In this document: positions 26,101-34,281 of the stretch, one piece after another | Position numbering within the stretch: the first letter of the stretch is position 1 | Layout of the letters: each line of letters starts with the position of its first letter | Notes under the pieces: generated by a model | Database searches by the model: none | What the model saw: only the letters and a program-made list of their open reading frames with translations | What the model was told of the DNA's origin: nothing | Assembly (NCBI GenBank): GCA_964406945.1 | Contig: CAYOTO010000002.1 | Coordinates: forward strand, 1-64,000 | From: UBA2266 sp964406945 | GTDB lineage: Bacteria; Planctomycetota; Phycisphaerae; Sedimentisphaerales; Anaerobacaceae | Direction of reading: 5' to 3' | Length of the DNA: 64,000 nt | Program-made: the position numbers and the translations under genes

Positions 26101-28833
26101 GTCCGCGAGTTCTGCGACCTTCTGTTTAATGCCGATCAGATGAATCAACTGATCGATGAGTACGCCCGGGTGATAAACGACCCGGCGGGGGGGCTGTCCA
26201 TTGTCGACGCCGACCGCGCGATGTGGGATTACAATCCGATTATGGTTACAAGCTATGTGAATTCGAGCAAGGCCGGCCAGGGCAGGTTCTATGAAGAAGC
26301 CGCCGAACGCGGTTACAGTAGAGATTTCGAAGGTATGGTCGAGGTTATGAAAGGCTTCGTGCTCGAACGTCAGTCCTATATGGCGGCGCTGGCCTCCGAT
26401 ACGGCCATTCCCTATAAGCCCGTGATTACCGAAACGTGCCCGCCCGAGTTTCCTGTTAACGCACTTACATTTGAGACCAGCGATTTCAGCGATCCGCAGG
26501 GCGATCATACCTTCGCCGGGCTGAAGTGGAGAATCGCCGAAGTTGCCCCCGGATCGACATTCACATCTTCAGGACAGGGCAAAACACTTGTCGCACAGAA
26601 TTCGAGCTGGCGCTATTTCAAGGGTGTTCGCGAGCCGTCCGGCGTTCAGGGTCGGTGGCGACATCCGGATTTTGACGACAGTTCATGGGAGACCGGCACA
26701 ACGGTGATAGGCTATGGCGAATCCTTCATAAACACTAATCTCAGCGACATGCGAGGCTCTTATTCGACGGTGTATTACCGCAAAGAATTCAACGTCGATG
26801 ACCTCAGTGAGTTGGGCGAACTGTCGCTCGAAGCAATCTACGATGATGGAATAAACATCTGGATTAACGGTGCATTCGCGGGAAGCGGAAATACGCCGTC
26901 GCCGGAGATGCCTTACAATTCGACCGTGAACAACCGATCGGAGAACCATAATTTCAGTACAGTGACACATCTGGACTCGTCCGAGTATCTTACATCCGGA
27001 CGAAACTTCATAGCCGCCCAGGTTATCAACCAGAGCCTGAGCAGCAGTTCCGATTGCACGTTCGATATTCGGCTTACCGCGGCGCCGGCCGACCCCTGCG
27101 ATCCCGGTCAGGGCGAACCCCAAGCACCTACCGGTCGCGGCAGGTATGAAATACAGACTGTGTGGGAGAGCGATTCAATCACCGATTTCCAGAGCACGAT
27201 TGCTGTACCGGCCCGTTTCGTCAGGCCGGACAGAACTTACCGTGTACGGTGTCGAATGGCCGACAATACGGGCAGATGGAGCCACTGGTCCGATCCCGTT
27301 CAGTTTGAAGCAGGTGAGCCGATAGCGGCGACTATTCTTCAGGATATTAGAATATCCGAACTGATGTATGCTCCCCCCAAAGCCCCGGCCGATGACAACA
27401 CAGATCGTGATGAATTCGAATTCATCGAGTTGACCAATATCGGCGACGAAGTGCTGGATATTTCAGGCCTGGCCTTTACCGACGGTGTGGACTTCGACTT
27501 CGGCAATTCCGCCGTTCAAAGCCTTGCTCCGGGAGGGTTTGTTCTGGTAGTCGCCAACCAACCCGCCTTCGAATCCCGCTATGGACTCGGCCTTTCACAG
27601 TTCATTGCCGGTACCTACGACGGCAAGCTGAGCAACGGCGGTGAGTCGATCAAGCTGGTTGATTTCTGGAATGGTACAATCGCCGATTTCGAATATAACG
27701 ACTCGCGCGGCTGGCCGCTGCCGGCCGATGGAGCGGGCCATTCGCTTGTGCCGCTCGATTCGGCTCTGCTGAGCCAGTCGCAGGACGTGCTCGATTACCC
27801 GGGCAACTGGAGAGCAAGCACTTATATCGGAGGCTCCCCCGGATCGGCCGATCCGGACTTGTCGGCATCGATAGTGATCAACGAACTGATGGCCCATACC
27901 GACTACTCTGATCCGGCCAACCCGGACTATGATTCCAACGACTGGATTGAGCTGTACAATAAAACTTCTTCGGCGATTCCGCTGTCCGACTGGTATCTCA
28001 GCGACGATATCGACGAACTTGGCAAGTGGCCGATTCCGGTGGTGTCCGTACCGGCCACCGGCCTGATTACTTTCGATGAGTTGACGGGTTTCCATAACCC
28101 CATCACTTCCGGATTCGGTCTGGACAAGGCCGGTGAGTCGCTGTTGCTGTCCTATCTGCCCGGAGATGACCGCGATGCCGTAGTGGATGCGGTAAGCTAC
28201 AAGGGCCAGGAGAACTACACGTCTCTGGGCCGTTTTCCCGATGGGGCCGACTATTTCCATGCACTGGCCCCGTCTTTGAATTCGACCAATACCGCGCCGC
28301 TGCCGCACATAGTAATCAGCGAAATTATGTATCACCCCAGCGATCCCAACGCAGAATACATCGAGCTGTTTAATCCGACAGCCCAACCCGTAGTTCTTCG
28401 AAATACCGACGGATCATGGCGTCTCGACGGCGGGGTGGAATACACATTCACCCCGACTGAAAAAATTGATCCCGGCGCCACCCTTCTGGTAGTCGAGTTC
28501 GACCCCGCAGCGGATGTCCGGGCTTTGGATGCTTTCGAGCAAGCTTACTCAACGGACGGTCTGATTCCGGGTGTCGACATAACAGGTCCTTACTCCGGCA
28601 ATCTTTCCAATGGGGGCGAGAGAGTCGCCCTGGAGCGTCCTCAGGTCCCGGACGCGCCCGATGATGATGTATCGTGGTTTATCGTCGATGAAGTAATCTA
28701 TGGTGATGCGGCTCCGTGGCCTCGGCAGGCCGACGGATCGGGACATGCCCTGCACAGGGTAAGCGCCGACCCGGCCGATTCCGGAAACAATCCAGAAAAC
28801 TGGGTTGCTTTGTCTGCCTCTCCGGGGCAATAG
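23152..28833 (+). CDS. Giant secreted DUF1349-like / dockerin / CotH-kinase / LTD protein
   Basis: An 1893-residue protein. ATG 23152 follows AGGAG and begins the signal peptide MRKTALFTIFSYLAITSG. In order: DUF1349-like beta-sandwich about 25-205; Fn3-like unit to about 305; dockerin-like repeats 310-375 (DGDCAVTLKDVLLLSQQW); LTD from about 375; Ig-like domain about 525-640; CotH kinase-like domain about 660-1090 with GDVTHKNHFFY and PWDVDLTW, both catalytic blocks intact; an Fn3-like domain interrupted by a galactose-binding-like insert (FDDSSWETG, YDDGINIWING) about 1120-1390; then three LTD domains starting near 1397, 1573 and 1720. It is a paralogue of the CotH-type protein at 10115-14713 with a rearranged module order. 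A likely surface protein phosphorylating or decorating others; the substrate is unknown. Confidence 0.88.
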   Translation: MRKTALFTIFSYLAITSGVYAWENADIGTVGASGSVLVDGDTYQITSNGSDIWGNADEFHYMYMPLFADGQIEARVMSVENTNSWAKAGVMIRERLDATSAHAMMIVTPGNGVAFQFRNSTAGPSAGSTLPGINAPRWVRIVRQQNTITGFESVDGSNWNEVGSAYIPMAEEVYIGLCVTSHNDGVLCTAEFDFVSTQGVGEPWHASNPYPPDGARKIEPDGVALTWQPGEAPPEPVSRYDVYFSNDRSQIGRQSALRRSIPAGDQLQCAVGPLAASTTYYWRVDSVIDSENSGIGRIWSFTTAVKPVDYCPQADIDGDCAVTLKDVLLLSQQWLDSPACEAGLADCADVTNSNSVDLEDYEVILSQWKERTGPVVINEIHIDPDIKTQLVEFIELHNVSDEPVDISGWYFSRGVDFTFSPGTVIPGKGFAVVAQNAEEFEAKFGMPPTGQFTGKLDNDGETLFLRNGAGYKVDEVDYQLGFPWPTTGDPPGNSIQLVNPALDNELGGAFRSALPTPFELNTVLAENSPPLMRQVKHSPKQPAGGEPVIITAKVTDPDGVESVLLSYRIVEPGAYIPLTHRLYNDGWFEIAMNDEGLDGDAEAGDDIYTAVVPSFVQSHRRLIRYRVTATDSTGLSITGPYEDDPVPNFAYFVYNGVPSWTGAARPGVTPAVEYSSEVLQRVPVYHLLSRKSDVTACTWVEQYRGSQYKWYGTLVYDGEVYDHIRYRARGGVWRYAMGKNMWKFDFNRGHYFEARDNYGDKYDTRWDKLNFSACIQQGNFGQRGEQGMFEALTFGIFNLVDVPAPKTHWVHFRIIDENSEFGSSQFVGDFWGLYMVIEQMDGKFLDEHNLPDGNLYKMEARYGELNNQGPTAATDGSDIQAFKDTYETNPGTEWWGDNVNLDNYYSHMAVQRACHHGDVTHKNHFFYLNPELTINEYGQNHLWWLLPWDVDLTWTTYYGSMSDPFTRSGILSNTPINIDAKNRVREFCDLLFNADQMNQLIDEYARVINDPAGGLSIVDADRAMWDYNPIMVTSYVNSSKAGQGRFYEEAAERGYSRDFEGMVEVMKGFVLERQSYMAALASDTAIPYKPVITETCPPEFPVNALTFETSDFSDPQGDHTFAGLKWRIAEVAPGSTFTSSGQGKTLVAQNSSWRYFKGVREPSGVQGRWRHPDFDDSSWETGTTVIGYGESFINTNLSDMRGSYSTVYYRKEFNVDDLSELGELSLEAIYDDGINIWINGAFAGSGNTPSPEMPYNSTVNNRSENHNFSTVTHLDSSEYLTSGRNFIAAQVINQSLSSSSDCTFDIRLTAAPADPCDPGQGEPQAPTGRGRYEIQTVWESDSITDFQSTIAVPARFVRPDRTYRVRCRMADNTGRWSHWSDPVQFEAGEPIAATILQDIRISELMYAPPKAPADDNTDRDEFEFIELTNIGDEVLDISGLAFTDGVDFDFGNSAVQSLAPGGFVLVVANQPAFESRYGLGLSQFIAGTYDGKLSNGGESIKLVDFWNGTIADFEYNDSRGWPLPADGAGHSLVPLDSALLSQSQDVLDYPGNWRASTYIGGSPGSADPDLSASIVINELMAHTDYSDPANPDYDSNDWIELYNKTSSAIPLSDWYLSDDIDELGKWPIPVVSVPATGLITFDELTGFHNPITSGFGLDKAGESLLLSYLPGDDRDAVVDAVSYKGQENYTSLGRFPDGADYFHALAPSLNSTNTAPLPHIVISEIMYHPSDPNAEYIELFNPTAQPVVLRNTDGSWRLDGGVEYTFTPTEKIDPGATLLVVEFDPAADVRALDAFEQAYSTDGLIPGVDITGPYSGNLSNGGERVALERPQVPDAPDDDVSWFIVDEVIYGDAAPWPRQADGSGHALHRVSADPADSGNNPENWVALSASPGQ

Positions 28834-28861
28834 GACCGATACCCGGAAGGCGCCGGCCCTG

Positions 28862-29719
28862 TCAAAACGCGAATTTGTAGCTGAGCATTTTGTACACGAG
28901 CTTTGCGGCAAGAAAATCGGGAGCCTTGTTTGCGGGATTCGGACACAGTTCCACCACGTCGAATCCGACGACCTTCTTCTGCTCGAAGACTTTCCGCACG
29001 AGGTCAAGAACTTCATACCAGCCCATGCCTCCCGGCTCCGGTGTTCCCGTCGAAGGCATAATCGCCGGATCGAAAACGTCCAAGTCCAGTGTAATGTAAA
29101 CCTTGTCGCGCAAAAGCTCCACAGCCTGATCCATCCAGGCGGTTCGTTTTCGGATTTCTTCGGCGAAAAACACGCGATCACGTTCGATCATCTCCCCCAG
29201 GCACATGCTGCGTATGCCGACCTGAACGATCGGACACACCTCTCGTACGCGGGCCATGACACAGGCGTGATTGTAGCGAGATCCTTCGTACTCATCCCGC
29301 AAATCCGTATGGGCGTCCAAATGCAAAACGCTCATCCCGCGATAACGCTCGGCGTGGGCCTGAATGGCTCCTGTGCTGACCGAATGCTCCCCACCGATTA
29401 CCACGGTGAACCTGCCGTCCGCCAGGTGAGCGGCGGTTCGCTCTTTTACCGATTCGGCCATGTTTGCCGCATCGTCGCAGCTGTCAACCGGCTCATCCGT
29501 AAGAATACCCCTTCTGCAGACCTCAGAATTGGTCTCTATATCGTACAACTCCATATGAGCCGATGCCTCGAAGAGTGCGTCCGGCCCTTTGTCGGCTCCT
29601 TTGCCCCAGGTGCTGGTTGCATCGTAAGGAACGGGCACCAGCACTATTTCCGCCGTTTTGCTCTGCCATACCCGGGCTTCCGAGCCTCCGAAAGTCTGTT
29701 TTTGCATTTGTGCGTCCAT
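28862..29719 (-). CDS. speB: Agmatinase (ureohydrolase family)
   Basis: A 285-residue cytosolic enzyme that would hydrolyse agmatine to putrescine and urea. The Mn ligands of the arginase fold are all present: GGEHSV, LDAHTDLRD, and LDLDVFDPAIMPSTGTPEPGG-type end block (read as DLDVFDPA then GTPEPGG). The next gene upstream is arginine decarboxylase, which makes its substrate. I chose ATG 29719 because the longer frame starts with TTG inside the decarboxylase gene; this leaves a 19-base gap. No clear ribosome site is visible. It ends 28 bases from the convergent giant gene. Confidence 0.92.
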   Translation of the reverse strand: MDAQMQKQTFGGSEARVWQSKTAEIVLVPVPYDATSTWGKGADKGPDALFEASAHMELYDIETNSEVCRRGILTDEPVDSCDDAANMAESVKERTAAHLADGRFTVVIGGEHSVSTGAIQAHAERYRGMSVLHLDAHTDLRDEYEGSRYNHACVMARVREVCPIVQVGIRSMCLGEMIERDRVFFAEEIRKRTAWMDQAVELLRDKVYITLDLDVFDPAIMPSTGTPEPGGMGWYEVLDLVRKVFEQKKVVGFDVVELCPNPANKAPDFLAAKLVYKMLSYKFAF

Positions 29720-29738
29720 AGTCTTAAACCGTTTCGAA

Positions 29739-30287
29739 TCAGTCAAAGAGAAATACCGCCATGGCAACGACCGTTGTCCACAGATCTCTCTTGCCCTGCG
29801 CGGTCTGGGTTATGTTGCTTGTACGGATAATAAGGCCGCTTGCCTTATAAACTTGTTCTTTCTCCGACCATGCCTGGTTGGGGTCCACTTCTAAGCCGAG
29901 GGTTGTGCCCAGCATACCTGCCGCCAGGTCCTCGCTCATATCCGCGGCCTCGCGCTGATTCATTCCATGGCCATGCACTTCGCTCAAATAACCCCACTTG
30001 GTCCTTTCTTTAGGCACGGCAACGCCAACGGATGCCGCAACGAGCCTGCCCGACTCATCGGTATCGGCTCTGGCCATCACGCTGAAGCATATCGCGCCGG
30101 GCTTAAGCTTTCTCAGGCCCCGGTCTTTGGCGATAATCCTGCACTCAGGCGGTAAAATCGAAGAAACCTGCACGAGATTCTGCTGAGCCACACCCGCCTT
30201 GCGGAGCGCCTCCTCGAAGGATTTGAGTTTGTATTGATGTCTGCCCACTCCCTTGGTTAAAAACAACTGCGTCGGAACAAGTTCCAT
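29739..30287 (-). CDS. pdaD: Pyruvoyl-dependent arginine decarboxylase
   Basis: A 182-residue protein that decarboxylates arginine to agmatine. The family is made as a proenzyme that cleaves itself between two serines to form the pyruvoyl cofactor; the site VSSILPP is present near residue 42. The catalytic-region block SEVHGHGM and the C-terminal FLFD are also typical. GGGAG lies 7 bases before ATG 30287, which is better than the GTG two codons upstream. With the following agmatinase it forms a complete arginine-to-putrescine operon. This decarboxylase type is best known from archaea and Chlamydia and also occurs in some bacteria. Confidence 0.93.
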   Translation of the reverse strand: MELVPTQLFLTKGVGRHQYKLKSFEEALRKAGVAQQNLVQVSSILPPECRIIAKDRGLRKLKPGAICFSVMARADTDESGRLVAASVGVAVPKERTKWGYLSEVHGHGMNQREAADMSEDLAAGMLGTTLGLEVDPNQAWSEKEQVYKASGLIIRTSNITQTAQGKRDLWTTVVAMAVFLFD

Positions 30288-30883
30288 TGGCACACTCCCA
30301 TCAGCAAATTACACCGGATACATCGACCAGCCCGGCTGACCACTAACCACATTTTGACAAAACAGTGCGGATTCTAAGCAAAAAACAAGGCCGTGTCTAC
30401 CAGTCAATTTTTCAAAGGTGTCGACGGCTCGTAATATTCGTGGCGTATTCGGCCGGTTCGGGCGGCAAACCTGGGTTCATGCGGCGGTTCTTTCCGCCTT
30501 CAATTCAGAGCGTTGGAGTTGATTTGAGCGAAGCTATTGCATCTGACGGATACTCTTCGAATCATTCGGTATGTATCCGGTCACGCGCTGTTTTACAGTT
30601 CACAGGATTGCAGCCAAATCACACTTTAGCCGCCGGCGCCCTCCTGGGCAAGTAAAAATGCGGCAGTGGCCCCTACGATCCGGCCAGATCGAATGATGCA
30701 CACCATGAAATACTAATGTGCAAGTGGAACCGGCGCCGCAATAAAGGGCGCTAAAGTACGTTTGGTCTTATACCGACCTTTTTAGGGCAACTGTTGCAGT
30801 CCGGGAGGGGCATGCCGTGGTGGAACAAGAAGAAAGTTTGTCTCAGCCAAAAGCGCCGGGACTGGTACCGTAAGGAGAAAATC
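30288..30883. other. Divergent intergenic region
   Basis: About 600 bases between the divergent decarboxylase and ferritin-like genes. A long inverted pair (GCCGGCGCC near 30632, GGCGCCG near 30733) could fold, and a small GGTC/GACC hairpin with a T-run lies at about 30764-30783. A 96-codon open frame at 30365-30655 starts with GTG, has no ribosome site and no protein-like features. I see no convincing gene. Confidence 0.4.
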
Positions 30884-32107
30884 ATGGGTTTCAATCCACT
30901 CAAAGAGAAGGGTATACCTCTGGAAGATCAGATTATGAACTGGGGCAAGATGAACATCGAACCCTACGATAAGCATCAGGTTCATCCGTACACCAGGACC
31001 CGTATTATCCTCATGGCGGGCACCGAGTTCGAGGGTACGTGGTTCGGTCATCAGTTTACCAGGCACTGCAAGGATATGGAAGCCAAACGCAGAGCGGCTT
31101 TAAGTCGACGCATCGAACAGCAGCAGGAAAAGCACCTGAACTGTCTTATCCCCGGCGACGAATCGACTCTGGAGGTTACGCTGGGATACGAACAGGTGGC
31201 TGTCGATCTTACCGCCTGGCTCGCACGCACCGAACCGGATGCGACGGTTAAAGATGCTCTGGACTTTGCTCTTCTGGAAGACTTCGACCACCTTTATCGC
31301 TATTCCAATCTGATAGAGATGACCGAGGACAAGGACGCGCGGGATATCGTCGGAGACTACACGGAAATATTTCCCGGTCGTCCCACCGCCGAGGAGCACA
31401 TGCATCCGATGGACGGCATTCGTATGCATTACGACAAGGACAGCGCCGACGTTATCACCAAACTGCATGTTATGACGATTGTAGCGGCCGAACAGCAGAC
31501 CATGAACCTGTACATGAACGTCTGCAACCGGCCCGAATCGCGACTGGCCAGGGGGTTGTACCAGGAAATCGGAATGGTTGAAGAGCAGCACGTGACGCAC
31601 TACGAGTCGCTGGCGGATCCGCGGATGACCTGGTTTGAGAGGCTTCTTATGCACGAATACAACGAATGCTATCTTTACCATTCCTGCATGGAAACGGAGA
31701 CCGACGATCGCATTCGGAAAATCTGGGAGCATCATCTGGCTTGTGAAATCGCGCATCTTCATGCCGCGGCTGAGATGCTCCAGCAGTACGAAGACAGAAA
31801 TCCCGCGTCGTTGCTTCCGGAGGAACTTCCGGAGCCGGTCAAGTTCGAATCGAACAAAGAATACGTCAGAAATGTCCTCGAATCACAGGTCAATCTGACG
31901 CCGGCCGGTTCGGGTTACACGGACATGCGGGACCTTGGGGACGACTCAAGATTCCGACGCTTCCAGAAAATGGTCAATGAAGACGGGCAGATACCCAGTA
32001 TACAGGTTATCGACGAGCACGTGGATAAGTACGGCAAAGAGTACCGCCTGAGCACCGAAGGTGAGCACCCTGTCGAAAGACTGCGGGAAAAAGCGGCGGC
32101 GCACTGA
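30884..32107 (+). CDS. Ferritin-like di-iron-fold protein of unknown function
   Basis: A 407-residue soluble protein rich in helices. Several Glu/His pairs spaced as in ferritin-like di-iron proteins are visible: EDFDHLYRY, EEQHVTHYE, HEYNECYLYH, CEIAHLHAAAE. These suggest a carboxylate-bridged metal site in a four-helix bundle. AAGGAG at 30872-30877 lies 6 bases before ATG 30884. An in-frame ATG at 30812 preceded by GGGAGGGG would add 24 basic residues (WWNKKKV) and cannot be fully excluded. The substrate is unknown; similar proteins are annotated only as ferritin-like. A stable hairpin follows the stop. Confidence 0.65.
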   Translation: MGFNPLKEKGIPLEDQIMNWGKMNIEPYDKHQVHPYTRTRIILMAGTEFEGTWFGHQFTRHCKDMEAKRRAALSRRIEQQQEKHLNCLIPGDESTLEVTLGYEQVAVDLTAWLARTEPDATVKDALDFALLEDFDHLYRYSNLIEMTEDKDARDIVGDYTEIFPGRPTAEEHMHPMDGIRMHYDKDSADVITKLHVMTIVAAEQQTMNLYMNVCNRPESRLARGLYQEIGMVEEQHVTHYESLADPRMTWFERLLMHEYNECYLYHSCMETETDDRIRKIWEHHLACEIAHLHAAAEMLQQYEDRNPASLLPEELPEPVKFESNKEYVRNVLESQVNLTPAGSGYTDMRDLGDDSRFRRFQKMVNEDGQIPSIQVIDEHVDKYGKEYRLSTEGEHPVERLREKAAAH

Positions 32108-32127
32108 TATAATCGGGGGAGAAAGGT

Positions 32128-32175
32128 GGCGAACGGGCCCTGGAACCGCAAGCTTAACTCCCGGGGCCGTTCGCC
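32128..32175 (+). terminator. GC-rich hairpin between the ferritin-like and yihY-type genes
   Basis: GGCGAACGG (32128-32136) pairs perfectly with CCGTTCGCC (32167-32175), extended inward by GCCC/GGGG pairs. No clear T-run follows (CGGTTTGCTG). It ends 14 bases before the next gene's start, so it could terminate the ferritin-like gene or limit translation of the next. Confidence 0.5.
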
Positions 32176-32189
32176 CGGTTTGCTGAACG

Positions 32190-33098
32190 TTGTCAAACGT
32201 GAATACTATAAAGACCATAAAGCAGACGTTAAAGGGGGCCGTTAGGGCTTTCGCAAAGGATGAGGCGATTCTTCTGGCGGCGGCGCTGGCGTTCTTTACA
32301 GTGCTTTCACTGGCACCGTTGCTGATTCTCCTGGTCACCCTGGGTGCTTATCTGGGTGAAGAAACGGTGCAGGGAATTGTCGAACAGGTGCAGGCCTCCC
32401 TCGGTTCGACCGCGGGCGATGCGATCGAGCAGATGCTTGCGAACGCCAAAAGACAGAAAGTAGCGGCCACCTGGTCGGCGGTCATCGGCATCGCGACAAT
32501 AATGCTCGGTGCGGCCGCGGCTTTCGTGCATCTGCAGAAATCGCTTAACAAAATCTTCAACGTACAAACGAAAGCCGGGTACGTAACGGCCTGGTTGTAC
32601 AAGCGTGCGCTTTCGCTGCTAATGGTCATTGCAGTGGGTATTCTGCTTGTAGTCGTGCCTGTGCTGAGTTCCGTTCTAACCTGGGTGTTCCCGGAGGTGC
32701 CGATTTTGTCCCGAGGAATCGCGCCTCTGGTCTCACTGGTGCTTTTCTTGCTTATATTCACGATTATGTACAAGGTTCTTCCTGACGTAAGAATTGCGTG
32801 GAAAGATACATTCATAGGCGCGTTTATTACCGCGGTTCTCTTTTTGGTCGCCCAGTGGCTGATCTCGTTTTACCTGTCCCGGAAGGGCACTCTTTCGGTC
32901 TACGGGGCCGCCGGCTCACTTTTCCTCCTGCTGCTGTGGACCTTTTACACGGGCATTGTGGTTTTATTCGGAGCGGAACTGACGCAGGCTTATACCGAAT
33001 GCTGCGGGAGCGAAGTCAAGTTGAACAAATTCGCTCAGTGGGATGAGACTGCGCCGAAGAAGAAGCGCGAACGGACCAAGTCCGGGAATGATGGTTGA
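32190..33098 (+). CDS. YihY/BrkB-family inner membrane protein
   Basis: A 302-residue integral membrane protein with about six hydrophobic segments. Family features are the N-terminal RAFAKDEAILLAAALAFFTV block (first TM with the conserved small/aromatic pattern), a long loop with LNKIFNVQ, and the last two TM segments around SVYGAAGSLFLLLLW and YTGIVVLFGAELTQAY. The function of the family is not settled. The C-terminus is basic and charged. The start is uncertain: no ATG is near; TTG 32190 or GTG 32199 are the candidates and neither has a clear ribosome site. The last 64 bases overlap the convergent kinase-like ORF. Confidence 0.85.
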   Translation: MSNVNTIKTIKQTLKGAVRAFAKDEAILLAAALAFFTVLSLAPLLILLVTLGAYLGEETVQGIVEQVQASLGSTAGDAIEQMLANAKRQKVAATWSAVIGIATIMLGAAAAFVHLQKSLNKIFNVQTKAGYVTAWLYKRALSLLMVIAVGILLVVVPVLSSVLTWVFPEVPILSRGIAPLVSLVLFLLIFTIMYKVLPDVRIAWKDTFIGAFITAVLFLVAQWLISFYLSRKGTLSVYGAAGSLFLLLLWTFYTGIVVLFGAELTQAYTECCGSEVKLNKFAQWDETAPKKKRERTKSGNDG

Positions 33099-33736
33099 GT
33101 CGCAAAGTGGGTTACGATTTTAATTGCTATTGTGGCCACGGATGCAAGACGATTTTCCGCTTCCACGAGAATGGCCCAGGAATTCTCACTGTCGGACATC
33201 CCGACCTTGTTCAGATAGTAGAGTATGCTCAGACAGGTTCTGGACATGTAAAGATCGACCTGCGATGCAAAATCGCCTTCGAGGTTTTGGGCGTTGGCCA
33301 TGTAGGTCTCAAGAAAGATTTCAGGCGGGGCGTTGCGCTGCACATCGTGATGATCGAAGAACATGTTGTTGTACTGAGCCATAAACGTCCCTACGTCGAA
33401 GGCGCGCGGTAGTTGATATGAACTGTGGAAATCGACTGCCGCCACATATTCCTGATCATTTGGTTGCGGTTTACGTCCGACGAGAATGTTCTTTGCATGG
33501 TAGTCGCCGTGGCCCTGAAACAAAATTTCGGCGCGGTGCTCCAGCAGGGTCATTTCCCTGTCACGGACCAGCTTCTTGATTTGTTCGACGCGGTGGGCAT
33601 GGCGATGACGGGCATTTAGCAGAGGTGCAAGATAATACGCGAGGCGTTTGGGTTCGACGTTTCTGAATTCTTCTTTTGGCGTCAACTCGAATCGGCCGTT
33701 ATGCAGTTTCGCAAGCCACAGCGCGGTTTTTTCCAT
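33035..33736 (-). pseudogene. Phosphotransferase (APH-type) lacking its N-lobe
   Basis: A 233-codon ORF encodes only the C-lobe of an aminoglycoside-phosphotransferase-type kinase: catalytic loop QGHGDYHAKNILV and the metal-binding AAVDFHSS. The N-terminal nucleotide-binding lobe is missing. Upstream of ATG 33736 the frame still reads FHYEAAAY, in good continuity with the protein, and then hits TAG (33761-33763), with TAA 15 codons further up. No other upstream frame continues it. It therefore looks like a 5'-truncated, probably dead gene. Its 3' end overlaps the convergent yihY-type gene by 64 bases. Confidence 0.65.
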
Positions 33737-33754
33737 GTATGCGGCTGCTTCGTA

Positions 33755-33979
33755 ATGAAACTATCGCAGGGATTGGAACGACTGGTCGGGTCGCATGAAA
33801 ACGACTCTTTATATTTGCGCGATTTCGAGCGGTCAGCACCGTTGTTAATATGGACAGGCCACCAGTCGAATGCCGATTATCTACGCAGAGAACTGGAGGA
33901 ATTAACCGTCTTTCAAGAAGAGTCTAGGCATTTTTACGTACAATGTTTAAGTTTCACATACTCAAATACCAGTACCTGA
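33755..33979 (+). CDS. Possible 74-residue protein
   Basis: A 74-codon frame from ATG 33755 with a soluble, protein-like composition (LERLVGSHENDSLYLRDFE, YLRRELEELTVFQEESRHF). No ribosome site is visible, and it overlaps the start of the next ORF by 37 bases in another frame. The reverse strand here is closed in all frames, so this is not a shadow of another gene. No family is recognised. Confidence 0.25.
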   Translation: MKLSQGLERLVGSHENDSLYLRDFERSAPLLIWTGHQSNADYLRRELEELTVFQEESRHFYVQCLSFTYSNTST

Positions 33980-34200
33980 CGCTGGGCCTCGGCAGTGGGA
34001 TCGTCGTTCTGCTGATACTGATTGTGCTCCTACTGGCACTGAAAAGGCGAACGCCGGATGAATTCGGCTTCGAGCGACGGTATTCGTACCAGCGGATGAT
34101 CAAATCGATTCCATTGCTATTGCTTCTGATATGGGCTGGCGTCACCCTATATGCAGTCATTATGACGGTCTACTGTGCGTTCAATCCGCCTGCCTGGTAA
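33943..34200 (+). CDS. Small two-TM membrane protein
   Basis: An 85-residue protein with two strong transmembrane segments (about residues 12-33, LGLGSGIVVLLILIVLLLAL; and 55-76, SIPLLLLLIWAGVTLYAVI) joined by a charged loop (KRRTPDEFGFERRYSYQR). The positive residues lie in the loop, so both ends probably face out. No clear Shine-Dalgarno site is visible. The composition is convincingly protein-like, but no family is recognised. Confidence 0.55.
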   Translation: MFKFHILKYQYLTLGLGSGIVVLLILIVLLLALKRRTPDEFGFERRYSYQRMIKSIPLLLLLIWAGVTLYAVIMTVYCAFNPPAW

Positions 34201-34281
34201 ATTCTCCGTCGAATACATAGGTGGCCGATCATGCTATCTGTCGCAGATGAGTCGGTCGAACCGCTCCGAATTCGCAAGTCT

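Noticed and set aside
30365..30655. A 96-codon frame in the decarboxylase/ferritin-like gap
   Set aside because: GTG start without ribosome site, no hydrophobic or domain pattern, and located in a region with promoter-like and hairpin elements.
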